Below, one piece after another: positions 1-8,685 of a stretch of DNA of 21,904 nt. The position numbers were made by a program, and so were the translations under genes. The first letter of the stretch is position 1. The number at the start of each line of letters is the position of its first letter. The stretch comes from an uncultured Clostridia bacterium (GTDB lineage: Bacteria > Bacillota > Clostridia > TANB77 > CAG-508): contig CAKPJK010000026.1 of NCBI GenBank assembly GCA_934162615.1, forward strand, positions 1 through 21,904, written 5' to 3'. Below the pieces are notes generated by a model. The model made no database searches and was not told where the DNA came from. It saw only the letters and a list, made by a program, of their open reading frames with translations.

Positions 1-832
1 GATAAGTTCTATCCCTACATATATATTTTTCTAATTCATCAGTAGTATATTTGAAATCTTTTTCTTCAAACTTATTACTTAATTCTTCTAATTCTAATTT
101 TAAGGCTTTTAATCTATTATTAAAAGCATCATATTCTTTTGAATATTCATCATCTACAATATTCAAACCGTATATTAAATCTTTTTTGATAAATTTATCT
201 ATTACTGAACAAATCATATTACAACCCGGATTACTTCTTTCAGCTTCTAAATATTCATTTAATTTTTTAGAAAATTTTAAATCTTTATTTGATATCTTTT
301 TATACATTAGCATTTTATCCCATTCAATAACACCACCGTAAAAGCCAAATCCTGTAAAAAATGTTACATCTTTTTGCAGTTTTCCTTTTGACATTTCAAA
401 TAACATCTTTAATCTTAATTCTTCTATTTTATTGTCATCTACAAATAATATTGAATCATATCCAAAAGTAGTTATGGGTTTCATAGTTTCTAAATTAATA
501 TTTTCATTTTGGGCCTTATTTTCAAGTGGGTATATATCCTTATTATAATATCTCCATTCATTTTCATTATCACGAGATTATATTTTATCAAATACATTTT
601 TAAATTCTGGTGCTAATTTAAAAAATCTATCTAACCAATTATTTCTTGCTGTTGTGCATAGTATAATATCAATATCCTGTTTTTTTACTTCATATAATTT
701 TTTAAGTAATATATCTAGATTGGGTCTTAATACCATTGTCATTTGATTGCCTACATCATATCTACTTTGATATATTCCATGTTCTAAAGTTTCATCTAAA
801 TCTAATATAATGACTTTTTTTGTTTTTTTCAT
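1..832 (-). pseudogene. FCP1/NIF-like HAD phosphatase, interrupted by in-frame TAA, runs off the window edge
   Basis: The start codon is at 832 and the frame runs to base 1 apart from one TAA at 578-580 (codon 85). Before the stop lie HAD motif I, DLDET, with the nucleophile pair Asp11 and Asp13, then an RPNLDILL segment typical of FCP1/NLI-interacting-factor phosphatases, and motif II in LCTTAR. After the stop, in the same frame, come a YNKD segment and ILFVDDN, the motif III/IV Asp pair needed for Mg2+ binding. The two halves therefore belong to one gene of at least 277 codons. The context FDKI-stop-SRDNE suggests a Tyr codon (TAT/TAC) changed to TAA by one substitution. The tail is Glu/Lys-rich and probably coiled. 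It follows the kinase-like gene by 28 bp, so the two form an operon. The N-terminal half alone lacks part of the active site, so the product is probably dead. A sequencing error would also explain it. Confidence 0.75.
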
Positions 833-860
833 ATATCTCTCCTTTAATAGAATATGTTAC

Positions 861-1598
861 TTATCTTTCAGAATCTATAAACATTTTTTCAAATAAATTT
901 TTTTCTTCAACATTTTCTTTTATATTCTCACTAACAAATTCTTCTATTGCATTTTGTATCTTTAAAGAAGAATCCAGATATTGTTTTAAAATATCTAGAT
1001 TATATATAATATCTTTTTTCTGTTTTTCTTTTATGAAAAATTGAACAATTTGTCTAAACATATATGGATTATACTTTGAAGAAAAAAGCAATTCATCTAA
1101 TAAAGTATTTATTTTGTTATAATTCCATGTTTTTATATTTTCATTTGATATGTTCATGTCAATTTCGTAATTTCCTGGATCTACCATATACAAACCACCA
1201 TTATATATAGTATTACTTTTATTTATATCTAATAATCTTACTCCTTTATCTGATAACGTTTCTATATCGCCTTTTATAATTGTTAATTCCCTAAAAAAAT
1301 CCGCTACATAATCTTCACCAATAATTCTATTACCAGATACATATTTCATTTTATAACCTATCAAATTATTATCTTGGTCTTTTATAAATCCTGTTGGCAT
1401 TAATATCCTTTTTGTTTCAATTCCTTTAAGATATTCTATTGTTTTTTTAGATATGTGTTCTAATTTATAATCTTTTTTAAATATTTTTATGACATCATTA
1501 TTATATTTAAGAACTCTACATTCTTGCCCTATATCAGATAAAAACTCTAACTTGTTAATGGTTATTAAATTATTTTCATCATCATATATTTTTCTCAC
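861..1598 (-). CDS. Protein-kinase-like fold protein (atypical kinase)
   Basis: A 245-residue protein. Seen: a glycine-containing GQECRV segment near residues 24-29, a VIKIF strand whose Lys38 fits the ATP-binding lysine, a hinge-like GYKMKYV at 81-87, a catalytic-loop match LLDINKSN (Asp124, Asn129; the usual His before the Asp is missing), and MVDPG at 138-142 in the place of DFG. The C-terminal third is helical and Glu/Lys-rich. This is the pattern of the kinase-like (PKL) superfamily, which holds protein, choline and aminoglycoside kinases; the substrate cannot be read from sequence. The start is GTG, chosen because a strong GGGGGA site lies six bases upstream. It is transcribed with the downstream HAD phosphatase gene, so a kinase-phosphatase pair acting on one substrate is a reasonable inference. 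No membrane segment is visible. Confidence 0.7.
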   Translation of the reverse strand: MRKIYDDENNLITINKLEFLSDIGQECRVLKYNNDVIKIFKKDYKLEHISKKTIEYLKGIETKRILMPTGFIKDQDNNLIGYKMKYVSGNRIIGEDYVADFFRELTIIKGDIETLSDKGVRLLDINKSNTIYNGGLYMVDPGNYEIDMNISNENIKTWNYNKINTLLDELLFSSKYNPYMFRQIVQFFIKEKQKKDIIYNLDILKQYLDSSLKIQNAIEEFVSENIKENVEEKNLFEKMFIDSER

Positions 1599-1629
1599 AA
1601 TTAGTCCCCCTTTTAAGTGTTATTTATTA

Positions 1630-1658
1630 AGTATAACAAAATTGTAAATTATTTTAAT
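1630..1658 (-). promoter_or_regulatory. Extended -10 promoter for the kinase-HAD operon
   Basis: On the minus strand TGTTATACT (TGn plus the -10 hexamer TATACT at 1630-1635) is preceded, 17 bases upstream, by only a weak -35 (ATTAAA). It lies about 30 bases upstream of the GTG start at 1598, directly downstream of a terminator for the previous unit, which is the expected place. In DNA this AT-rich, chance matches are common. Confidence 0.45.
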
Positions 1659-1725
1659 ATTCTACTCATTCAAATTATGTTTTCAATTTTAGCAACAAAT
1701 TACTATATATCACTATAATTATACT

Positions 1726-1755
1726 AAAAAGAACTACTATTTTTCAAGTAGTTCT
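1726..1755 (-). terminator. Rho-independent terminator
   Basis: Arms at 1730-1738 and 1747-1755 form a perfect 9-bp stem (AGAACTACT/AGTAGTTCT) with an 8-base loop. Read on the minus strand it is followed by TTTTT. It closes whatever was transcribed from the right, apparently the remnant at 1788-1850, and insulates the kinase operon. Confidence 0.75.
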
Positions 1756-1787
1756 CTGAAAATAAAAGGAAATGTATGCTAATTGTT

Positions 1788-1850
1788 TTACATTTCATCA
1801 TCTAAAATATTTGCACCTTTACATAGTCTTTTTACTTGTGATAGAATAGA
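1788..1850 (-). pseudogene. 3' tail of an unidentified decayed gene
   Basis: Downstream of a TGA at 1851-1853 the minus strand reads a coding-like stretch of about 20 codons ending SQVKRLCKGANILDDEM then TAA at 1788-1790, followed 33 bases later by a good terminator. A gene tail plus terminator with no body suggests the 3' end of a deleted gene. Family not recognised; too short to be sure it was ever coding. Confidence 0.3.
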
Positions 1851-1924
1851 TCAATTCGATTTTTGGTAGTTTTTAATAAGTAAAACTTATGAATAAGAAA
1901 TAGAGCAAATTATTTAAAATTTAT

Positions 1925-1961
1925 AAAAAATGACCGAATAGATAATAAATCTGTTCAGTCA
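1925..1961 (-). terminator. Rho-independent terminator after the ABC exporter gene
   Basis: Arms 1931-1941 and 1951-1961 pair over 11 positions with one wobble and one mismatch on the minus strand (TGACTGAACAG against CTATTCGGTCA), followed by TTTTTT. It begins about 10 bases after the stop codon of the ABC gene at 1970. Confidence 0.75.
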
Positions 1962-1969
1962 TTTACTTT

Positions 1970-3695
1970 TTAAATATCTTCTACTAGAAATTCTTTTTTA
2001 TCATACTTTGGAATAATATAGTCAGGTGTTCCAAAGTCTACTATTTCTCCCTTTTCTATTACAAGAATATTATCCATATCTTTTAATGTTGATAAGCGGT
2101 GTGCTATGCATATAATAGTTTGATTATTAAAGTATTTGTTTATATTTTGTTGAATCTTAAATTCTGTATTATTATCTAAACTACTAGTCGCTTCGTCAAA
2201 TATTACAATTTTTGAGTCTCTTAAGAATATTCTAGCCAATGCAATTCTTTGCCTTTGTCCTCCTGAAAGTTTAATACCTCTTTCTCCAACAATTGTATTA
2301 TATTTATCTTCAAGACTTTCTATAAAATTATGTAATTCCGCTTTTTTTGCTGCATTGTATATTTCTTCATTTGTTGCATCTGGTTTGGCTATTTTAATAT
2401 TGTCATAAATAGTTGAATGTAGCAATATGGTTTCTTGAGGTACATAAGTTAAATTATTATATAATGAATTTGCACTATATTTATATATATCTTTATCATC
2501 TATTAAAATGCTACCACTTACTGGATTATAAAACTTAAAAATCAAATTTACTAATGTTGTTTTTCCACTTCCGGCTTACACCTATAATTCCTATCTTTTG
2601 TTTATCTTCAATACTTAAATTAAAGTTTTCAAAAATATATTTTTTATTATATCTAAATGATACATCTTTAAATTCTAATTTTCCAGTGTTTATTTGTATA
2701 TCCCCTTTATTATCATCTTCTACATTATATTTTGTATATAATAATTCATAACTGTTTTGTAGTTTTACAATGATTTCACCTATATGTATATAAGACCATG
2801 TAAATGAAGTTGTTTGACTTTTTAAAGAAATCATAGCATTTATAAAAAATATTAAATTACCTAATGTCATTGCATTACCTTCAAATAATTTAATTGAATA
2901 AATTATTAATGCAGTTAATGTAATAACATACACTACATTTGCTATTGCTCCAAACGTAAATTCTTTAATAGACGCTTTATTCTTATACACATTTACTTCT
3001 TGTTTTTTCAGTTTTAGATTTTTAGAAAATTTTTCTACTGCATTATATAATCTTAGTGATGAAAAATTTAATACTGCATCATTTAAAATTCCATTATATT
3101 CTCTGTTATATTCTTCCGCTTTTTTTATAGATGGTAAATACTTCTTTGAAAAATATATTAGTCTTGAAACTATTATCCCTGTAAAAAGTATTGTTGCAAC
3201 AATAAAAATGTTTATATTTATTGTATACAAAACTATAAGGCTACTTACCATTGATGTTAATAATGAAATGAATTTAGTTGTTATTTGGGTATTTAAGTTT
3301 GTAATTTCATTATTTATTTCATTAATTGCTGTTGATATTTTTCCTGTGTAATTATCTGTAAAAAACGAATATGTTTTTCTGTTTAAGTTATTAAATAGTT
3401 TTTCAGATATATATGGTGTTTGCTTTTTTACCATATGTATTGTTCGTGTTATATTTGATATATATGAAAATATTAATTCTAGTACATTAACCACTAAAAA
3501 AATAAAGGCCACGTGGTATAAATCCGCTATTTGAAAGTTTTCTGCACTTGGCAAATCTATTATTCCTTTTATTATATATTGTTTTACTAAATCTAATATT
3601 TGTGCTATTACCATACTTAATATCATTGTTATTGTTAAAAATTTTACTGGTTTATATAATGATATTACAAATTTTTTAAAGTTTTCTTTTTCCAT
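1970..3695 (-). pseudogene. ABC exporter half-transporter (TMD-NBD) with +1 frameshift inside Walker A
   Basis: Two overlapping frames make one protein of about 575 residues, the usual size of an exporter-type ABC half-transporter. The first frame (3695 to about 2572) starts at ATG behind AAGGAAAA and holds the N-terminal membrane domain with about six hydrophobic segments, then the start of the nucleotide-binding domain. The second (to 1970) holds the Q-loop YVPQET, the signature LSGGQRQRIALAR, Walker B IVIFDEATSSLD and the H-loop IAHRLST. At 2571-2574 one extra base turns the expected GxSGSGKTTL P-loop into GVSRKWKNN and leads to a stop at 2535. Removing it restores GKTTLVNLIFKFYNP, so the break is a single insertion. 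Neither half could transport alone. Substrate unknown; related exporters move peptides, lipids or drugs. A sequencing error remains possible. Confidence 0.85.
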
Positions 3696-3753
3696 TTTAA
3701 TTTTCCTTTTCTTTTATTATTATAATTCACATCAAATTATCTTGACTTTTGCC

Positions 3754-3777
3754 TATACATAGATTAATCAATGTATA
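3754..3777. promoter_or_regulatory. 24-bp near-perfect palindrome upstream of the ABC exporter; possible operator
   Basis: TATACAT-A-GATTAATC-A-ATGTATA reads the same on both strands apart from one symmetric A/A pair. It sits about 60 bp upstream of the exporter start (3695), where a dimeric repressor such as a MarR- or TetR-type protein would bind. No poly-T follows, so it is unlikely to be a terminator. No matching regulator gene is intact in the window. Confidence 0.35.
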
Positions 3778-3781
3778 TAAA

Positions 3782-3898
3782 CTATTTTTTGAAAAAATTG
3801 AAATCACAACAATCTCCACCATATCCCAATGTTTTTGTTCTAGTGAAACCGATTTTTTTAAGTCCTCCATATGTAATATCGTCAACATCACAAAAAAA
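3782..3898 (-). pseudogene. C-terminal fragment, L-2-amino-thiazoline-4-carboxylic acid hydrolase-like
   Basis: One minus-strand frame of about 38 codons ending at TAG 3782-3784 reads FFCDVDD, then GFTRTKTLGYGGDCCDFNF. The (K/T)RTxTxxxGGDxCDFxF ending is the hallmark of the ATC hydrolase family as I remember it. The rest of the gene is absent: upstream the sequence switches into a LysR-like fragment in another frame. A remnant only, with no start and no RBS. Confidence 0.55.
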
Positions 3899-4053
3899 AC
3901 GGCATAGAAATCAATTTCATTGTTAAATACTTTATTTCCCAGTTCGTCATGAGTTCCTGATACAATTTCTATTTCTACTTCTGGAAATCTTTTGTTGAAT
4001 TCCACTATTGCTTTTTGCATTTCATTGCTAGTATAATTTTTTAAATATCCTAT
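3899..4053 (-). pseudogene. LysR-type regulator fragment (start of the effector-binding domain)
   Basis: The frame reads IGYLKNYTSNEMQKAI, then FPEVEIEIVSGTHDEL and NNEIDF. This is the first strand, helix and second strand of a LysR substrate-binding domain (consensus GYLxxY..., FxxxYPxVxIxIxxGTHxEL, xxxxIDF). The DNA-binding domain is absent and the domain breaks off after about 48 residues, where the ATC-hydrolase-like fragment takes over. On the other side it joins the helicase gene within a few bases of its stop. It is a scrap left by deletions, not a functional regulator. Confidence 0.6.
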
Positions 4054-7000
4054 ATAAATAAAGTTTCTTTTGTATAGTTAATTGCATCTTTACTTGTAGT
4101 TATCACAGTTCCTTCTCTTGCCCTATCTTTTTCATCCATTTTTCCAGCATTAGATAGCCAATTATGAGAACCCATAAACATATATTTATCATCAACAATT
4201 ACAACTTTAGCATGTGTTGGAGGTGCATAAACAAAATTCTCTTTACCAAGTAGCATGTACAATTCGTTTACAATTCTCCTTACAGATTCTTCTTTTGCAA
4301 ATCCAAGAGATTTTGTCCTTGTGAGTTCTTTTACAATTTCTTCAGGCCCAGAAACATTTCTATTGCCATTTTTATATCCAAATATAATTTTAACTTTGCA
4401 ATTGCTTTCTTTTAACCTTTTTATTTCGCTCAAAAATTCATCATTAATAACATTTTCTCTAATCCATGGTGACATAATAAATATTTCTTTTTTTGTATTT
4501 TTTAGTGTATACATTAATAAATCGTAATGTTGTTTTGCATCTAAAACGATTCCATTGTCAAATTTTTGTTGTATATATAATCCAATATTATCATTTGCTA
4601 CTTCTAGCTCTGGCTGTAAAATTTGTAGTATTCTTTCGCTAAAGTTTTTATTTAAGGCAGAATTATCAATATCATATAAACTGTAAACTAAACCATTCTC
4701 TTTAATATATTTTATTAATTTTGCTATATAATTTCCTGTTTGTTCAGCAATATCCAAATTTCCAATATATATAAATTGTTTTTTTGCTCTTGTGACTGCA
4801 ACATTAAGCATATTACACTTGTTTCCTATAAATTTTACTGCAAATTTTTGCTCTAACCCATCTAAAGTTGGTGTAAAAATTATATAATCTTTTTCTTGTC
4901 CCTGAAATGCATGTACAGTTCCTACTTTTATTTCATCTAGTCCCTCTCTCTTAAGTCTACTTTCAAGTAAAAATTTTTGCTCTTTAAATGGTGTAACTAT
5001 AGCAATTGAAGGATTATTTTTATCTTGTTCTTTTATATATTTTATAGCTTGAATACATGCTTCTACTTCTATTTTATTTTCGTTTTTACTTCTATTTTGC
5101 TTTTCTGTTTTTGTTCTTTTTCCTCTAACATCTAATGCAATCATATTGTTTAAAAATGGTTTGTCAAAATTATCTTTAACATTCATATTTAATTTATTTT
5201 CATATATATTTTTATTTGAAAAGTTTATTATGTTTTTTTCACATCTATAATGCTCATTAAGTATGATGTTTTCTCCATTACTTAAAATATCAGTATTTTT
5301 ATTTGCCAAAGTTTGTATGCTGTTTTCTTCAATTTTTATATCCTCAAATTTTTCTCCTATTGCTTTTTGATTTTGACAAAAATCTCTATTCACATTATTG
5401 TGTATAGGTTCTATTTGATTAACATCTCCTACTATTACTGCTTTTTTTGCTCTGTAAAGCGCTGATACCAAATTATGTGGTAATATTTGTCCTGCTTCAT
5501 CTATTAATTCCAAATCTATATATTCTGGAATTAAATGAAAACATCTTTTACAGAATGAATCTAATGTAGTTGTTATAACTGGAAAACATAAAAATACTGT
5601 ATTCCATAAATTTCTTATTCCTTCTTGTTTTGTTTCATTATATATATCTGTTGAATCATAGAATTTTTGACATATATATGATGGCTGTTCTTCTGGAAGA
5701 AATAGTCTTAAATTTTCTGCAATTTCTTTTCCATTTTTTATTATATATGCTTCATTTAATTTTAAAGCTAATTGAAATAAATCTTGATTTAATTTGTTCA
5801 AGTAGCTTTTACAATATATTTCTAATATACTTGAATAGCTCCAATATTTATCTTCATTTTTTTCATTAAATTCTTCTATTAATTTTATTTCCTTTAATTT
5901 TGCTTTAATTTCCTTATATTCTGTTTCTAGCTTTTGATATTCGCTTTCTATTTCATTGTATTGTTTACTTAATTTGTCTTTTTCTTTTTCGATTTCATTT
6001 TTTTCTTTTATATATTGTTTTATGTATTCCTCTTCAGTTTCGATTTCAACATTTGACTGAATTATTTCCTTATTAAAGTCAATATTTTTATACTGATTAT
6101 ACTTTTTATGTTTAATTAAACGTGTAAATATATTTCTACTTATCGTGTTAAACTCAGCTTTATTTTCTTCTGTATTTTTTATAATAGTTTTATTTTCAAC
6201 AATTTTTTTCTGACTATTTTCTATTTTATTATTTAATTCTTTTATGTTTTGTTTATTTGACTTTAATTCTCTTTCTTTTTCTTTTAGTTCTTCATTTATT
6301 TCAACAACTTCTATTTTTATTTTTTCTATTCTATTTTCTTTATGTTTTTTATCTTTTTTTAATTCATTTTCTATTTGTTTTAATCCACCATCTTCAGCTA
6401 CATCAATTCCATAAAAATAGTAATTTGAATCTTTTATCTGAGATAATTTTAATAAAAATTGTTCGTATTCTGTAACTTCTTTTTGCTTTTTTTGATATTT
6501 TTCTTTTACTTTCTCTATTACTGTTTCTGCATTGGTTTTATTTTGTAGTCTTTCCAACATAGGCAAAAATCTTTGATATAAAAAGTTTTTAAAATCCTGC
6601 ACATTATCTTGTTTTCCAAGTGGTAAACATACTAGCCCTCTATATTGTGACATTTCTTTATTTTGAACTGTGTTTTTTTCTCTTTTTGTTCTTGTATATT
6701 TTCTTGAAATTAGCATCATATATTTTATATCTTTATTAACTTCTTCACCCACATTTTCTATTGCTTCGCCATTTTTGCTAGAAACCACTATGGATTTTAC
6801 TGTTTCTACATCTTTATTATACCAATCAATTTTATAATAAGTATTATTATTATAATTTGTGGCTGTAAAGCTTTGATTCCAGTTCTCTAATATTAAATTA
6901 GCTCTTTCTACTACTTTATTTGCAATTATTTCTTTTAATAATGATGTTTTTCCTGTTCCTGGAGGTCCTTCAACTGCTATTAAATCATTATCATTTATAC

Positions 7001-8006
7001 TGTTTACAATTTTATATTGGCCTTGTCCTACTCCATAATTGCTTTTATAATTTCCTTTATGTGTTTGTACATATTTATTATCATTTATATTCTTTTTATT
7101 AGTACTTCCGTTAAAATATTTATTTAAAAGATTTGGTATGTATCCATCGCATTCTATTATTTTTTTTAATAATTCAATATCTTCTTTTATATTTTTTATT
7201 GCATCATCTGTTAATTCTTCTAAAGATATTATATACTCCTCATTTATATTATAAATACTATTTTTTTGATGAATTTTTCTTATATTTTCTCTAGTTAAGC
7301 AACTATCAACATATTCACTTAATTTTGCATAAAATAGTTCGATGATATGTTCTATATTCCCACTATCTATAGAACTTTTTATTTCTTGACTATAATTAGA
7401 TATTGATTCTTCATATTCAATTGATACATCTGCCATTTCTTTATCTAGTAATATTGTAAGTATAGTATTTATAGTATTTGAATTCACATTTGCATCTATA
7501 ATTTTAATTTGTTCATTTTCGAATTGACATTTAAAAATAAATAATGGCTGTTTTTTTGTTCTTCTACTATTTTTACTTGTTAAACTAATATTATGTGCAT
7601 ACATCCAAAATTCATTTGTTGTTTTTATGTCACATATTTGATTTGCAAAATTTTCTATGACTTTTGTATCAATGTTTTTTGCTTTTTCTCTTATTAAATT
7701 TTTTATTCTGGTTACTATTTGTAATTGATTTGTTTGTTCACTATTTAAACCTTCTATTTCTTGCATTATTTCTTTTATTATTTTTTCTTTGTCTTTTGAT
7801 TTTTTTCCTATAAATTTTTCTGTAACACTTATTACCTTGTTCTGTTTTATTCTATTTAATTCTTTCATTGCTTGTTGAATATCTATATTACCATTTATTA
7901 TATAACTGTTGTTTTCATCTACTTTTATTTGTGATGAATTTGCTATATTATATATTTCATATTCTAAATAATAATTTAATATTTTTTGTATATTGTTTTT
8001 TTCCAT
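4050..8006 (-). CDS. SF1 helicase with coiled-coil insertion and C-terminal PLD nuclease domain (Mokosh type II-like)
   Basis: An open frame of 1318 residues. Order of parts: an N-terminal region of about 340 residues of unknown fold; Walker A GPPGTGKT (347-354); a long Lys/Glu-rich coiled coil (about 490-715) inserted in the helicase core; Walker B/motif II LIDEAG (834-839); motif III VGDVNQIEP (859-867); NEHYRC (917-922); motif V VGTVHAFQGQE (1028-1038); motif VI NVAVTRAKK (1068-1076). This is an Upf1/DNA2-type (COG1112) helicase. The C-terminus is a phospholipase-D domain with one HxKx4D motif (His1265, Lys1267, Asp1272) and GSHNW (1279-1283). One HKD motif implies dimerisation for nuclease activity. 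Helicase plus PLD in one chain is the design reported for the anti-phage protein of Mokosh type II. It starts 67 bp after tsaC as the last gene of a long run. All catalytic motifs are present. Defence against foreign nucleic acid is inferred; RNA processing is an alternative. Confidence 0.9.
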   Translation of the reverse strand: MEKNNIQKILNYYLEYEIYNIANSSQIKVDENNSYIINGNIDIQQAMKELNRIKQNKVISVTEKFIGKKSKDKEKIIKEIMQEIEGLNSEQTNQLQIVTRIKNLIREKAKNIDTKVIENFANQICDIKTTNEFWMYAHNISLTSKNSRRTKKQPLFIFKCQFENEQIKIIDANVNSNTINTILTILLDKEMADVSIEYEESISNYSQEIKSSIDSGNIEHIIELFYAKLSEYVDSCLTRENIRKIHQKNSIYNINEEYIISLEELTDDAIKNIKEDIELLKKIIECDGYIPNLLNKYFNGSTNKKNINDNKYVQTHKGNYKSNYGVGQGQYKIVNSINDNDLIAVEGPPGTGKTSLLKEIIANKVVERANLILENWNQSFTATNYNNNTYYKIDWYNKDVETVKSIVVSSKNGEAIENVGEEVNKDIKYMMLISRKYTRTKREKNTVQNKEMSQYRGLVCLPLGKQDNVQDFKNFLYQRFLPMLERLQNKTNAETVIEKVKEKYQKKQKEVTEYEQFLLKLSQIKDSNYYFYGIDVAEDGGLKQIENELKKDKKHKENRIEKIKIEVVEINEELKEKERELKSNKQNIKELNNKIENSQKKIVENKTIIKNTEENKAEFNTISRNIFTRLIKHKKYNQYKNIDFNKEIIQSNVEIETEEEYIKQYIKEKNEIEKEKDKLSKQYNEIESEYQKLETEYKEIKAKLKEIKLIEEFNEKNEDKYWSYSSILEIYCKSYLNKLNQDLFQLALKLNEAYIIKNGKEIAENLRLFLPEEQPSYICQKFYDSTDIYNETKQEGIRNLWNTVFLCFPVITTTLDSFCKRCFHLIPEYIDLELIDEAGQILPHNLVSALYRAKKAVIVGDVNQIEPIHNNVNRDFCQNQKAIGEKFEDIKIEENSIQTLANKNTDILSNGENIILNEHYRCEKNIINFSNKNIYENKLNMNVKDNFDKPFLNNMIALDVRGKRTKTEKQNRSKNENKIEVEACIQAIKYIKEQDKNNPSIAIVTPFKEQKFLLESRLKREGLDEIKVGTVHAFQGQEKDYIIFTPTLDGLEQKFAVKFIGNKCNMLNVAVTRAKKQFIYIGNLDIAEQTGNYIAKLIKYIKENGLVYSLYDIDNSALNKNFSERILQILQPELEVANDNIGLYIQQKFDNGIVLDAKQHYDLLMYTLKNTKKEIFIMSPWIRENVINDEFLSEIKRLKESNCKVKIIFGYKNGNRNVSGPEEIVKELTRTKSLGFAKEESVRRIVNELYMLLGKENFVYAPPTHAKVVIVDDKYMFMGSHNWLSNAGKMDEKDRAREGTVITTSKDAINYTKETLFI

Positions 8007-8073
8007 ACCCAGTGTTACCTACTCTCTTTCTATTTTTTAATGCATTTTTAACTATCTTTATTTTGTTATAATT

Positions 8074-8676
8074 TTAATCTAAAACTTTTCTAATTTGTTC
8101 TATTATAATTGGTCCCTCTCTTAAAATTTTTAATTCTTTTGAAACACAGTCAACTATTGTACTTCCTTTTCCAAATTTGACAGTGCCTTCCATCATTCCG
8201 TCTAGATTTGGACATTCGTTTTCTATTTCATCTAGGTTTGTACATGTTGGCTCTCCACTTTGATTAGCACTGCTCATAAATATTGGACATCCTGTTTTTA
8301 TAATTAATTCTTTTATTGCTTTTGATGTTGCCATTCGTACTGCAATTGTTGCTTTTCCGTTGTTTACATATTCTGGCACTTCTGGTCTTTTCTCTAAAAT
8401 TAATGTTATTGGACCGGGCATAAATTCTTTTATTAGTTTTTCTGCTTTTTCATCTACTATTGCTATGCTTTTTATTTGTGCTTCATCTGAACACATTATT
8501 GGAAATGGTTTTGTAATCGGTCTATTTTTTGTTTTTACTAAATTGTCATATGCTTTTTTTGATTTTATTCTGGCACATACTCCATATACTGTGTCTGTTG
8601 GAACACTGATTACTCCATCTTTTTTTAGTATTTCTGCTAATTTTTCTATTTCTGTTTGTTTATATCTTTTTATCAT
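8074..8676 (-). CDS. tsaC: L-threonylcarbamoyladenylate synthase (TsaC/Sua5/YrdC family)
   Basis: A 200-residue single-domain YrdC protein, i.e. the short TsaC form without the Sua5 C-terminal domain. It makes threonylcarbamoyl-AMP from threonine, bicarbonate and ATP, the first step of t6A37 modification in ANN-decoding tRNAs; the cytosolic partners TsaB, TsaD and TsaE are not in the window. Seen: VPTDTVYG (25-32), the KxR basic pair at Lys50/Arg52, KPFPIM (56-61) and SSANQSGEPT, all in the expected order. The start follows a GAGGAAAATT ribosome site and lies 9 bp after the HD gene stop. Complete and probably functional. A second copy elsewhere in the genome would make this one accessory, which cannot be judged here. 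Confidence 0.92.
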   Translation of the reverse strand: MIKRYKQTEIEKLAEILKKDGVISVPTDTVYGVCARIKSKKAYDNLVKTKNRPITKPFPIMCSDEAQIKSIAIVDEKAEKLIKEFMPGPITLILEKRPEVPEYVNNGKATIAVRMATSKAIKELIIKTGCPIFMSSANQSGEPTCTNLDEIENECPNLDGMMEGTVKFGKGSTIVDCVSKELKILREGPIIIEQIRKVLD

Positions 8677-8685
8677 AATTTTCCT

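Noticed and set aside
578..580. Alternative genetic code or stop readthrough
   Set aside because: The stops met inside genes are TAA, TGA and TAG alike, and intact genes use TGG for Trp and end at ordinary stops, so no single codon is reassigned.
5630..7102. Plus-strand ORFs of 60-79 codons inside the helicase gene
   Set aside because: They are antisense shadows rich in Leu, Phe and Tyr, without ribosome sites, as expected opposite AT-rich Lys/Asn/Ile coding sequence.
861..8006. Mokosh type I system formed by the kinase-like gene and the helicase
   Set aside because: The kinase-like gene is 2.4 kb away behind two terminators and a broken ABC gene, and it lacks a classical HRD catalytic loop; the helicase already carries its own PLD domain.
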